Shown in pieces: positions 25,508-33,816 of a stretch of DNA of 62,711 bases (its first letter is position 1; every line of letters begins with the position of its first letter). The position numbers and the translations under genes are program-made. The stretch spans positions 1-62,711 of the forward strand of contig CAMDLK010000004.1 in the NCBI GenBank assembly GCA_945901725.1. The letters are read 5' to 3'. The notes below the pieces were generated by a model. It was not told where the DNA came from and did not search any database. It was given only the letters and a program-made list of their open reading frames with translations. Origin of the DNA: Bifidobacterium breve. Lineage in GTDB: Bacteria > Actinomycetota > Acidimicrobiia > Acidimicrobiales > Ilumatobacteraceae.

Positions 25508-27253
25508 CTAGCGCCTACCGCGTAGCAATTTGCCGGGGAGTTCACCGGTGAATTCATCACGAGAGACGATTTGGGTGCCGTTGACGAATGTTGCTTCGTA
25601 GCCCTTGGCGTGTTGTACGAGGCGGCGGCCGTTGGCGGGGAAGTCATAAGCCATTGAAGGCATGTCGAAGTTGAGAGATTCATAATCAATCAAGTTCATG
25701 TCGGCGCGTAGACCAGGTGCAATGAGACCGCGGTCAGTAAGGCCATACATGGTTGCTGTTTGGTGTGTTTGGCGGTGCACCATGTGTTCGAGTTGCAAGC
25801 GAGGGCCACGGGCACGGTCGCGCACCCAGTGAGTGAGCAAGAAAGTGGGCATGCCGCCATCGCAGATGGCGCCGCAGTGTGCGCCGGCGTCGGATAAACC
25901 GTTGCGGGTGTGTGGGTGTTGCAACAACTCATGTGTCATTGACAAGTCACCATAGGAATAGTTGAAGAACGGCATGTAGATCATGCCTGTGCCGTTGTTG
26001 GCAAGCAGTTGGTCATACACCATGTCCATGGGAACAATGCGTTGCTTGGCAGCGAGGGCATCAATGGAATCGGTCTTTGGGTTTGGTTCGTAATTGATGT
26101 TGGCGTCTGTCACGGGGAACATCTTCCAGAGACGTGAGAGAACGATGTGTTCAAAGAAGCCATTGTCGCGAGGTACTTCATTGACGAACTTGTTGCGCAA
26201 TGTTGCGTCTTTGAGTGCTTTAACTTTTTGGTCGTGAGGCAAGTGTGCGATCTCTTGCCATGCAGGGTGGAAGGCAAGTGGGTGGAAGCTTCCTTCGAGG
26301 CACATGAGAACACCAATGGAACGGCCGGCTACTTGGGCAACGATATTGAGGCCGTCTTGTTGAGCTGCGTCTAGTTGGGTAAGGACTGTCTTCCATACGT
26401 CTGGCGCTGCATCGTCTTGGTTGAGGTTCACACTGACTGTGACGTTCGGGAAACTGCCGGCGAGTTCACGCATCCACGGCCATTCATCGACAGGGAGAAT
26501 CTTGTGTTCAGGTGCGAACTGAAAGATGCCGCCAGTTTTAGCGAGGCCTTGTGCAATGCCGAAGAGTTCGTTTTGTTCTGCGTGGGTGCCAGGAATGACG
26601 TCGCCCGCTTTTGTTTTGTGAATAGGGGTGCGGCTGGTGGAAAAACCAAGAGCGCCGGCAGCCATTGCTTCAGCAACCATTTGTGACATAGAGGCAATGT
26701 CGGCATCGGATGCCTGTTCGTTAGACGCACCGCGTTCACCCATGACATAGGCGCGTAGGGGACTGTGGCCGATTTGTGTGCCGATGTCGATGACGCGCGG
26801 TTGAGCATCAAGAGTGTCTAAGTATTCAGGAAACGAACGCCAACCCCATGTGAGACCTTCTGTCATTGCTGAACCAGGAATGTCTTCGACTGATTCCATT
26901 AACTCGATCAGCCATTCGTGGCGATCTTCATGCGCAGGTGCAAACCCAACACCACAGTTACCCATGACAACAGTGGTGGCACCGTGCCAACTGCTTGGTG
27001 TGAGCCAAGGGTCCCATGTTGCTTGCGCGTCGTAGTGGGTGTGAATGTCTACCCAGCCAGGAGTAAGTAAAAGACCATCAGCGTCGATGATGCGGTGTGC
27101 GTGAGCTGTTGGTGCTTTGCCGGCTGGCGAGACTTCGCGGATGATGCCATCTTCAAACATGACGTCAGCATTTGTCTGCGGTGCACCACTGCCGTCGACC
27201 AGTTGTGCGTTACGAATGACGGTTTTCTTGCCGGTCTGCTCGGTGAGGCTCAT
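25508..27253 (-). CDS. Amidohydrolase, N-acyl-D-amino-acid deacylase family
   Basis: 581 residues. The metal-dependent amidohydrolase signature is WVDIHTHYDAQATWDPWLTP, followed by TTVVMGNCGVGFAP, EHKI and NGLSDAGAHCG, typical of the D-aminoacylase / amidohydrolase 3 family. These enzymes hydrolyse N-acyl-D-amino acids or related cyclic amides. No signal peptide is seen. It stands 47 bp downstream of the ADP-ribosylglycohydrolase-phosphatase gene on the same strand. The substrate is undetermined. Confidence 0.85.
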   Translation of the reverse strand: MSLTEQTGKKTVIRNAQLVDGSGAPQTNADVMFEDGIIREVSPAGKAPTAHAHRIIDADGLLLTPGWVDIHTHYDAQATWDPWLTPSSWHGATTVVMGNCGVGFAPAHEDRHEWLIELMESVEDIPGSAMTEGLTWGWRSFPEYLDTLDAQPRVIDIGTQIGHSPLRAYVMGERGASNEQASDADIASMSQMVAEAMAAGALGFSTSRTPIHKTKAGDVIPGTHAEQNELFGIAQGLAKTGGIFQFAPEHKILPVDEWPWMRELAGSFPNVTVSVNLNQDDAAPDVWKTVLTQLDAAQQDGLNIVAQVAGRSIGVLMCLEGSFHPLAFHPAWQEIAHLPHDQKVKALKDATLRNKFVNEVPRDNGFFEHIVLSRLWKMFPVTDANINYEPNPKTDSIDALAAKQRIVPMDMVYDQLLANNGTGMIYMPFFNYSYGDLSMTHELLQHPHTRNGLSDAGAHCGAICDGGMPTFLLTHWVRDRARGPRLQLEHMVHRQTHQTATMYGLTDRGLIAPGLRADMNLIDYESLNFDMPSMAYDFPANGRRLVQHAKGYEATFVNGTQIVSRDEFTGELPGKLLRGRR

Positions 27254-27300
27254 GAGGTCAGTGTAGTTGTGGGGCGCTTAGCCCCGACACACGCGCGGTC

Positions 27301-28737
27301 CTAGCTCTGCCACTCGTCGTCGAGGAAGTTGGTGAAATCTTCAGTCCAGGTTGCGTAATGAGGCCAAATGCCTTCAACCCAGTCGTGAGCAGCGTCGTGA
27401 TCAACATTCTCGTGGCGCATGTACCAGGCCTTGAGAATGAGGCCAGTGCGGCTGCGTCCACCGTGACAGTGAATGAGAACCTCACGGCCTTCGCGAAGGA
27501 ACGCATCGATTGAGTCAACAGCATCTTTCACGATTGAGTTCAGATGAGTATTACGAGCATCTTTATCGATGAGGTAGAACTCGCGTCGATAGGGAAGATG
27601 TTCTAAACGTCCGTATGTGCGGCACAGTGAAATGACGCCTATGTTGGAATCTGCACTTGGTGCGCCGGTCATGTTGCTTGCAAAGATTCCGGCATCGTGC
27701 AACATGGTGGGCTTGATGACGGATTCAAGTGGGGTCTCACGTTTTGGCGGGAGACCAAGTAGTCGGTGCGCTGTATCGAGCAATGTGCCGATGGTGTACT
27801 TCTTGATAGTTCCATCTGGTTGGCGCACACTGCCGTTGACATACGTGGTCCAACGAGAAGGGATCTGCTGGATTCCGTAGAGCGCGCCGCCAATTGCACC
27901 AGTAACGGCCGCAACGGTGTCGGCATCGTCGCCGAGGTTTACTGCAGTAGTGACAGCTTCTTCAAATGATGACGTTGTGCGAACACACCAGATTGCTTGT
28001 GCGATACATGTCCATACTGAACCGTTGCCGTGGTAACCAAGAAGTGTTGGGTTCCATTGATCACTCAACATGTCGGCGTAGATGTCGTGCTGTGGACCGC
28101 TCACAATGTCAAGAATGTCGACAAATGAGTCATCGAATGAGCCAGAGATGATGATGCGACGAATGAGTTCAGCAACAATGGCCGCACCGTACGATGCGCC
28201 TTCTTCATAGTGAGTGAGATCAGACTGTTGACGTGCAATCTTTGCTGTCCTCGGGGCACCCCATCGAACGCCGGCAATAGCGATTGGCACGATGCGCATG
28301 ACGGAGCCATTACCTGCTGACTGGCCGAGGTAAGCGTGTGCTTCTTCTGCTGCAGTCATGTAGTCAGAGTGGCTCAGTGAAACACGAGTGGTGTTTCCAA
28401 TGTCGCGTGCAGTTTCTGCCCACGCTTTGAAGTGATTCCATGTTGTCTCTGGATCAAACTTTCCATCGACAAGTGATTCAGCAAGAGCGAGAGCCATTTG
28501 TGTGTCATCAGTGAATTCACCTGGCGCCCAATTGAAACTGCCACCACCAATAAGTTCTCCTGTGCCGCTGACAACAGGAGTAGGGAAGGTGCGCAAGTAT
28601 GTGCCGGGCTCATCAAACTCAAATGGAGCGCCGAGTGCATCGCCAACTGCGGTTCCAACTAACGCGCCGAGAATGGCATGCAGTTGACGTCGGGTGAGGT
28701 TTCGGGGATCGAGTGGTTCTTTTGTTATCTGTGTCAT
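27301..28737 (-). CDS. ADP-ribosylglycohydrolase fused to dual-specificity phosphatase
   Basis: 478 residues with two enzymes. Residues 1 to about 335 are an ADP-ribosylglycohydrolase: GALVGTAVGDALGAPFE, the metal site FTDDTQMALALAESL, NGSVMRI and GDDADTVAAVTGAIGGALYG. Residues about 345-478 are a Cys-based phosphatase with IHCHGGRSRTG. The first removes ADP-ribose from proteins or nucleic acids; the second could act on a phosphoprotein or on ADP-ribose 1''-phosphate-like products. The fusion suggests processing of one doubly modified substrate. All key residues appear intact. The start ATG at 28737 is preceded by GGAGG. Confidence 0.88.
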   Translation of the reverse strand: MTQITKEPLDPRNLTRRQLHAILGALVGTAVGDALGAPFEFDEPGTYLRTFPTPVVSGTGELIGGGSFNWAPGEFTDDTQMALALAESLVDGKFDPETTWNHFKAWAETARDIGNTTRVSLSHSDYMTAAEEAHAYLGQSAGNGSVMRIVPIAIAGVRWGAPRTAKIARQQSDLTHYEEGASYGAAIVAELIRRIIISGSFDDSFVDILDIVSGPQHDIYADMLSDQWNPTLLGYHGNGSVWTCIAQAIWCVRTTSSFEEAVTTAVNLGDDADTVAAVTGAIGGALYGIQQIPSRWTTYVNGSVRQPDGTIKKYTIGTLLDTAHRLLGLPPKRETPLESVIKPTMLHDAGIFASNMTGAPSADSNIGVISLCRTYGRLEHLPYRREFYLIDKDARNTHLNSIVKDAVDSIDAFLREGREVLIHCHGGRSRTGLILKAWYMRHENVDHDAAHDWVEGIWPHYATWTEDFTNFLDDEWQS

Positions 28738-28822
28738 GGGGCCTCCGTGGTGTTAGGCGAATAGGGTATGACAGACTATAAACGGAGGGTGTGTGGGGGT
28801 TTCCTAAAGCCTTGCAGTGATT

Positions 28823-28872
28823 GGCTTTTGCAAGAAAAGCAAAAGCCCCGCGATTTACACCAAGGGGCTTTT
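28823..28872. terminator. Overlapping alternative hairpins downstream of 28737 gene start region
   Basis: Two mutually exclusive stems share 28841-28847. One is GGCTTTTGC (28823-28831) with GCAAAAGCC (28839-28847). The other is AAAAGCCCC (28841-28849) with GGGGCTTTT (28864-28872), the latter ending in a T-run on the plus strand and starting with an A-run, so it could act as a terminator in both directions. This belongs to the 523-bp gene-free stretch 28738-29260, whose other contents are listed separately. Confidence 0.5.
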
Positions 28873-28921
28873 ACTCAGACTTGTCACTCCAGAATCAAAT
28901 TCTAGGGCTTCCAAGTTTTAT

Positions 28922-28942
28922 GTTGACTTCGTCAATTCAAAG
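28922..28942 (+). repeat. 21-bp inverted copy of the tRNA anticodon-arm region
   Basis: The sequence beginning GTTGACTTCG at 28922 is identical over 21 bp to the minus-strand sequence of the tRNA-like gene at 29089-29109 (positions 26-46 of that RNA). The two copies are in opposite orientation, about 150 bp apart. Each holds the small palindrome TTGAC-TTC-GTCAA, but the identity extends 8 bp beyond it. Confidence 0.85.
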
Positions 28943-28961
28943 TTAAGTGTATACGAAAAAA

Positions 28962-28991
28962 CAGAGGCGGAACCTTGCGGTTCCGCCTCTG
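28962..28991 (-). terminator. Rho-independent terminator of the tRNA-like gene
   Basis: A perfect 13-bp stem (arms 28962-28974 and 28979-28991, loop TTGC) is followed on the minus strand by six T residues (28956-28961). It is the classic form of an intrinsic terminator and lies about 70 bp past the 3' end of the tRNA-like gene at 29062. Confidence 0.85.
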
Positions 28992-29061
28992 ACTACTTGG
29001 CCTGTCCTGCGACGTCAATGCAGTAGAGCTGTGCACAAGCACCGCCGTTTGTTTTGTGAGG

Positions 29062-29133
29062 AGCCGACGAGCGGAATCGAACCGCTACCTTTGAATTGAC
29101 GAAGTCAACGTGCTGCCATTACACCACATCGGC
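29062..29133 (-). tRNA. tRNA-like gene with non-canonical anticodon arm
   Basis: 72 nt. The acceptor GCCGATG pairs with CGTCGGC (one G-U), the discriminator is U and CCA is not encoded. The D arm (GTGT-AATGGCA-GCAC, with A14, G18-G19, A21) and T arm (AGCGG-TTCGATT-CCGCT) are canonical and resemble bacterial tRNA-Gly(CCC/UCC). Positions 27-43 do not form the usual 5-bp stem and 7-nt loop. In standard register two pairs mismatch and position 37 is C. A shifted register gives four pairs and an 8-nt loop TTCGTCAA. Another gives a 5-bp stem with a 3-nt loop. It may be a pseudo-tRNA, an expanded-loop tRNA or a tRNA altered by recombination. Identity is left open. Confidence 0.6.
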
Positions 29134-29175
29134 CTCGACAGTTATGTGTGAATCGGGTTTCAGTTTTGGAAAGAG

Positions 29176-29205
29176 AATGGCCCGACGCTTTCGCATCGGG
29201 CCATT
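29176..29205 (-). terminator. Terminator downstream of hisN
   Basis: AATGGCCCGA (29176-29185) and TCGGGCCATT (29196-29205) form a perfect 10-bp stem; the loop can pair further (GC with GC). On the minus strand it is followed by the pyrimidine-rich TCTCTTTCC. It lies 56 bp past the hisN stop and just before the tRNA-like gene, so it separates the dxs-hisN unit from it. Confidence 0.7.
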
Positions 29206-29260
29206 GACGGGTTTGTGTACTTATAAGTGTACCGAGAGGTACTGCTAGTGGAAAGAGAAC

Positions 29261-30046
29261 TTAGGAGTTCAAGATTGCGATGACATCGTTATGCAACGCA
29301 GTGTTAGTGGAGATGGCAGAGTCGGCGCGCCAGTTAGGTGTGCCTGTTCGATCTGACAATGTTCCGCCAGCTGCGTGAACGATGGGGACTAACGCTGCGA
29401 TGTCGTAGGGCTCTAGGCCGATTGCATCGACTGCGATATCAACTGCACCTTGAGCGACCAGCATGTGTTGCCAGAAGTCGCCAAAGCCACGGACACGTTT
29501 CACGGTTTGTGTGAGGCGTGCAATATTCTGGCTCTTGCCGGCACTGTTCCATGCGTCGTTTGCCGTAATAGAGAGGTGAGAGTCATAGAGCGAAGTGACA
29601 TCGCTGACATGAATGGCGTGTCCGTTGCAAAATGCTCCACTGCCTTCGTAGCCCCACCAGCGAGTTGCCATGGCGGGTGCAGAGACAACACCAAGTACGG
29701 GGCCGCGGTCGCGATGGACGAGACCAATCAAGGTTGCCCATACGGGAACACCGCGTACGAAGTTTGATGTGCCGTCAATGGGGTCGATGACCCATGTGTA
29801 TTCACCATCGCCACCAGAGCCATGTTCTTCTCCGTACCAAGCGTGCTGAGGGCGTTGTGCACGAATGAGATCCATGATCAGGGTTTCAGTGCCGCGATCA
29901 ACTTCGGTGACTTCTGTTTGGTTTGCTTTGAGGTCGACAGTGAAATTGCGTGCTGCAAAGCGGGGGAGAGTGAGAGCGTCGGCAGCATCGGCAAGTGACA
30001 ACGCGAATTGCAGTTCAGCTGCGAGGTCTATTGCGTTCGAAGTCAT
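29261..30046 (-). CDS. hisN: Inositol monophosphatase family protein, probable histidinol-phosphatase
   Basis: 261 residues from the ATG at 30046; a GTG two codons upstream is an alternative. Metal sites are GEEHG, WVIDPIDGTSNFVRG and EPYDIAALVPIVHAAGG. The segment after the DPIDGT motif (FVRGVPVWATLIGLV) is typical of the HisN subgroup that dephosphorylates L-histidinol phosphate, rather than of SuhB. It begins 9 bp after dxs and is likely co-transcribed with it. Confidence 0.82.
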   Translation of the reverse strand: MTSNAIDLAAELQFALSLADAADALTLPRFAARNFTVDLKANQTEVTEVDRGTETLIMDLIRAQRPQHAWYGEEHGSGGDGEYTWVIDPIDGTSNFVRGVPVWATLIGLVHRDRGPVLGVVSAPAMATRWWGYEGSGAFCNGHAIHVSDVTSLYDSHLSITANDAWNSAGKSQNIARLTQTVKRVRGFGDFWQHMLVAQGAVDIAVDAIGLEPYDIAALVPIVHAAGGTLSDRTGTPNWRADSAISTNTALHNDVIAILNS

Positions 30047-30055
30047 AGCCACACG

Positions 30056-31996
30056 CTATTGCATGAGGCGGGTGACGGCTGCGGTAATTCCGGCAGCGTC
30101 GAGGCCGTAACGGGCGAGAATCACGTCGGGCTTGTTGTGCGGGATGAACTGCGTGGGAACACCGAGTGATTCAACACGAGTTGCTGGGTTTACTGCATGA
30201 ATGGCTGTTGCAATAGATGCGCCGATGCCACCATCAAGGATTCCGTCTTCGGCAGTAAGAACTGTGGTGTGTGATGCAGCCAGTGAAATCATGGAGGGGT
30301 CTAGTGGTGCACAGCAACGAACATCAATGAGAGTGGCATTGATGCCAGCGGCAGTAAGCGACTCGAGTGCTTTTTCTGCAGCGCCAACCATTTTGCCGAT
30401 TGCAAGAATGGCAATACGGCCATCACCAGAAGCGAGTGTGTGTGAGGTGGTGCCGGAACCGATTGCAGCATTGCCGACGGAACGTGCGGTGCCTTTCGGG
30501 TAACGAATAACTACAGGGCCACTGCTTGACAGGGTCATTGCGTCGTGAAGCATCTGTTGCAGTTCTTCAAGGCTTGACGGTGCAAGAACGCGCATGCCGG
30601 GAACTTTGGAAAGAAGCGCCATGTCGTAGACGCCGTGATGGCTTGGGCCATCGTCGCCGGTGATGCCTGCGCGGTCGAGACAAAAGACAACAGGAAGACG
30701 ATGCAATGCAACGTCGTAGACAACTTGATCCCATGCGCGTGACAAGAACGTGGAATACAAAGCAACAACAGGGCGTAAACCGCCCATGGCCATTCCGGCT
30801 GCTGCAGTTACTGCGTGTTGTTCTGCAATACCAACGTCGAAAAACCGATCAGGGTATTTCGCTTGGAAGTCAAGAAGTCCGGTTGGGCCTGGCATTGCGG
30901 CGGTGATTGCGACAACGCGTGGGTCTGCGGCGGCTTCACGCAGAATCGCCTCGCTGAAGGCACCGGTGTATCCAGCGACTGCAGTTTTTGCTGGACCATC
31001 TATGGGGTCGAACTTTGGTGTGTCATGCAGATGCTTTTCGTCATCATCTTCGGCAGGTGAATAGCCCTGGCCTTTGTGCGTGAGAACGTGAACAACAATG
31101 GGGCCTTCGTCTGTGCGGGCAAGGGCAGCGTTGAAAGCTTTTTCAAGTTCTGCAATGTTGTGACCGTCGAATGGGCCAATGTATTGAATACCAAGAGCCT
31201 CGAAAAAAGCTGGTGGTTGCAAAAACTCACGCACAGCAGCTTTGAATGCTTCCATTCCTTGTTCCGCTTGCTTACCAACAACAGGAATGTCTCGTAGGAA
31301 GGCTTCGATCTTGCGTTGGCGTCGCACATACACCGGGTTGAGGCGAATCTTTGTGAGACCACGCGATAATTTGCCGGTGACACGATCAGAGAGAGTAGCT
31401 ACTTCCATAGTTTCAGCCTCGAAGCTTGCGGCTGACGAGAGATTGGAAATTGTTGGTGCGTAACTGCGGCCGTTGTCGTTCAGCACAATAATGACGCGAC
31501 TCTTTGAATGGCCAAGGTTGTTCAGCGCTTCATACGCCATACCGCCAGTCATGGAACCATCGCCGATGACGGCGACGATGTGTCGGTGCGGTGCAACACC
31601 AGCGTCACGTGCAATGGCTAAACCGTGTGCGTACGACAAGACAGTTGATGCATGACTATTTTCAATGAAGTCGTGGCGCGACTCTTCACGGTTTGGGTAT
31701 CCGGAGATTCCGTCTTGTTGGCGCAGACCGGCAAAACCAGATTTACGGCCAGTGAGAATTTTGTGCACGTACGCCTGATGCCCGGTGTCCCACAAGATGG
31801 GGTCTGTTGGGCTTTCGAAAACGCGATGCAAAGCAATGGACAATTCAACTGCGCCAAGGTTCGAACCCAAGTGGCCGCCTGTTTCGCTAACGGCGTTGAC
31901 AATGAAGTCGCGAATCTCTGATGAGAGCGTTGACAATTCATCTGTCGTGAGGCCACGAAGATCGGCCGGTTGGGAGATGCGGTCGAGAATAGCCAT
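30056..31996 (-). CDS. dxs: 1-deoxy-D-xylulose-5-phosphate synthase
   Basis: 646 residues from the ATG at 31996 (MAILDRISQPADLRGL). The family start is ISQPADLRGLTTDELSTLS. Thiamine diphosphate binding is in GDGSMTGGMAYEALNN, the transketolase middle domain in DVGIAEQHAVTAAAGMA and the C-terminal part in GKMVGAAEKAL. It joins pyruvate and glyceraldehyde 3-phosphate in the first step of the MEP isoprenoid pathway. The SDR gene at 32058 is divergent, leaving about 60 bp for promoters. Confidence 0.95.
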   Translation of the reverse strand: MAILDRISQPADLRGLTTDELSTLSSEIRDFIVNAVSETGGHLGSNLGAVELSIALHRVFESPTDPILWDTGHQAYVHKILTGRKSGFAGLRQQDGISGYPNREESRHDFIENSHASTVLSYAHGLAIARDAGVAPHRHIVAVIGDGSMTGGMAYEALNNLGHSKSRVIIVLNDNGRSYAPTISNLSSAASFEAETMEVATLSDRVTGKLSRGLTKIRLNPVYVRRQRKIEAFLRDIPVVGKQAEQGMEAFKAAVREFLQPPAFFEALGIQYIGPFDGHNIAELEKAFNAALARTDEGPIVVHVLTHKGQGYSPAEDDDEKHLHDTPKFDPIDGPAKTAVAGYTGAFSEAILREAAADPRVVAITAAMPGPTGLLDFQAKYPDRFFDVGIAEQHAVTAAAGMAMGGLRPVVALYSTFLSRAWDQVVYDVALHRLPVVFCLDRAGITGDDGPSHHGVYDMALLSKVPGMRVLAPSSLEELQQMLHDAMTLSSSGPVVIRYPKGTARSVGNAAIGSGTTSHTLASGDGRIAILAIGKMVGAAEKALESLTAAGINATLIDVRCCAPLDPSMISLAASHTTVLTAEDGILDGGIGASIATAIHAVNPATRVESLGVPTQFIPHNKPDVILARYGLDAAGITAAVTRLMQ

Positions 31997-32057
31997 GGGT
32001 TCCAAGGCTATCTCTCGGGGTCGTCGCGACCCTAGTGACAACAACTACGGTGCCCAT

Positions 32058-32825
32058 ATGGCTGACATCTTTGATCTGAACGGAAAAGTGGCTTTGGTCA
32101 CTGGTGGCAATGGGGGCATTGGGCTTGGTATGGCTCGCGGCCTTGCAAGTCGTGGGTGCGACATTGCAATCTGGGGCACAAATGCCTCGAAGAATGCAAC
32201 GGCTCGAGCAGAACTTGAAGCAATGGGAGTACGTGTGGCGGATTTCATTTGTGATGTGGGTGACCAATCACAAGTAGAGGCCGCATTTGTTGCAACGGTG
32301 GAAGCACTCGGCCGTGTTGATTCGTGTTTCGTGAACGCTGGTGTTGGTGGCCGTGCAGAGAGTTTCGTTTCCATGACTGATGACGAATGGCATCGTGTGA
32401 TGCGTGTGAACTTAGATGGTGCGTTTTATACGGCACAAGTAGCAGTGCGTCACATGGTTGCTGCGGGTAACGGCGGGGCAGTGGTGTTTACGACATCTGG
32501 TTCTGCGTATTACGGCCAAGCACGTGGACAGCATTACGGAGCATCTAAAGCTGGCGTAATTTCCATGATGAAAGCAATTGCTGTTGAACATGCACGTCAT
32601 GGCATTCGGTGCAATGCAATTTTGCCGGGCTGGATTGAAAGTGAAATGACCGAAGCCGCATTGGGCTGGGATACGTTCATTGCAAAGGTGTTGCCACGCG
32701 TGCCGTTGCGCCGGTGGGGAGACCCGAATGACTTTTCAGGAATCGCTGCGTACTTTGCAAGTGATGCAAGTAAGTATCACACTGGCGATGTGATCACCAT
32801 TGACGGCGGCTACCACAGCTTCTAA
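32058..32825 (+). CDS. Short-chain dehydrogenase/reductase
   Basis: 255 residues from the ATG at 32058 (MADIFDLNGKVALVTGG). The cofactor motif is TGGNGGIG, then NAGVG, catalytic Ser in TTSGSAYYG and YxxxK in HYGASKAG; IDGGYHSF closes the fold. It is an NAD(P)-dependent classical SDR of the FabG type. The upstream in-frame extension to 31785 lies inside dxs and is not used. It converges on the PAP2 gene with a 3-bp gap. The substrate is unknown. Confidence 0.9.
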   Translation: MADIFDLNGKVALVTGGNGGIGLGMARGLASRGCDIAIWGTNASKNATARAELEAMGVRVADFICDVGDQSQVEAAFVATVEALGRVDSCFVNAGVGGRAESFVSMTDDEWHRVMRVNLDGAFYTAQVAVRHMVAAGNGGAVVFTTSGSAYYGQARGQHYGASKAGVISMMKAIAVEHARHGIRCNAILPGWIESEMTEAALGWDTFIAKVLPRVPLRRWGDPNDFSGIAAYFASDASKYHTGDVITIDGGYHSF

Positions 32826-32828
32826 AAA

Positions 32829-33758
32829 TTAGGGCGTGTTGCTTGTGGGGTGTGCGGAGCGAAATTGTTTGAACTTGGCGTCGAGGCGTCGTTGATTAAT
32901 TGTGTGGAATAGGGCACCAAGGCCAAAGCCGCCAGCGAGCGCGAGAATTCCGCCGACGCCATCAGCCCAGAAATGGTTTCCGGTAACGACGATGCAAAAC
33001 AATGTGAGCGCTGGGTATAAGAGAACAGCAGCACGAATCCATTTGCGTCGCGCGAGAGGCCAAATTGCAAACGCGCACCATGATGCCCACCCGATGTGAA
33101 GGCTTGGCATAGCTGCGTATTGGTTTGATCGTTTTGCAATGCCGCCAGAATCAAAATCCCACGGGCCGCCGTAAACCTTCAACGTGTCGACAAAACCGAA
33201 TTCGGTTGCGCCGTTGTAGTTACGCAGTTTCGTAGGGATGCAGTCGCCACCGAACGTTGTTCTCACGATTTCCTTTCCGGCAACAACAGTGGTTGCGGTG
33301 CCAGGGCACGGCGCATCGAGAAGGCGGGGCGGCATGAGAGGAAATAGGGCAAAGCCGATGATGGCAAGACCAGTCATAGCGGCGAGTGCATTGCGAAACA
33401 TGGGAAAGACGTCTTTGCGGCGGTGGAACAGAACGAAAAAGACGCCGATAGTGACGACGAAATGGGCGGTGCCGTAGTAACTATTCATTAACTGGATTAC
33501 CCATTTGTATGGCAGGAACCATTCTTGAATTGATTCCTCGTGGTAGAGCCCGACGGCACGTTCAAATCGGATGACCCTCATGGCGTTAGTAAAGGAATGC
33601 AGTGGAACGTCGTCGCCACTGACGCGAATGGACCCGAATCGGTTGCGGGTGAGGGAATAGATGAAATAGAACGCCCCCATGATGAGGATTTCTTTCCACC
33701 ACCACGTGCGGTGCTCGCGCACCTCCTCTGGTTCAGGGATAGGGGTGTCATCGGTCAT
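32829..33758 (-). CDS. PAP2-superfamily membrane protein (inositolphosphotransferase-like)
   Basis: 309 residues with about six membrane helices. The phosphatase-type motifs are AAMPSLHIGWA and TGNHFWADGVGG, the PSLH...H...D pattern of PAP2_3/AUR1-type enzymes that act on lipid phosphates or transfer inositol phosphate. A charged N-terminus (MTDDTPIPEPEEVREHRTW) precedes the first helix. It may act in phospholipid or glycolipid synthesis at the inner membrane. It is divergent from tldD by 58 bp. Confidence 0.8.
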   Translation of the reverse strand: MTDDTPIPEPEEVREHRTWWWKEILIMGAFYFIYSLTRNRFGSIRVSGDDVPLHSFTNAMRVIRFERAVGLYHEESIQEWFLPYKWVIQLMNSYYGTAHFVVTIGVFFVLFHRRKDVFPMFRNALAAMTGLAIIGFALFPLMPPRLLDAPCPGTATTVVAGKEIVRTTFGGDCIPTKLRNYNGATEFGFVDTLKVYGGPWDFDSGGIAKRSNQYAAMPSLHIGWASWCAFAIWPLARRKWIRAAVLLYPALTLFCIVVTGNHFWADGVGGILALAGGFGLGALFHTINQRRLDAKFKQFRSAHPTSNTP

Positions 33759-33816
33759 GATGTCTCTACATTAGGTCGCTCGGAGCTGGGGCTCACGCCG
33801 TCAGTAGGATGGAAAG

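Noticed and set aside
28817-29026. 69-codon open frame on the plus strand in the gene-free region
   Set aside because: It runs through two hairpins, the 21-bp repeat and the terminator, starts with GTG without a Shine-Dalgarno, and its product has no domain-like character.
31785-32057. Upstream extension of the SDR gene
   Set aside because: The added residues overlap the divergent dxs start and lie outside the Rossmann homology, which begins at 32058.
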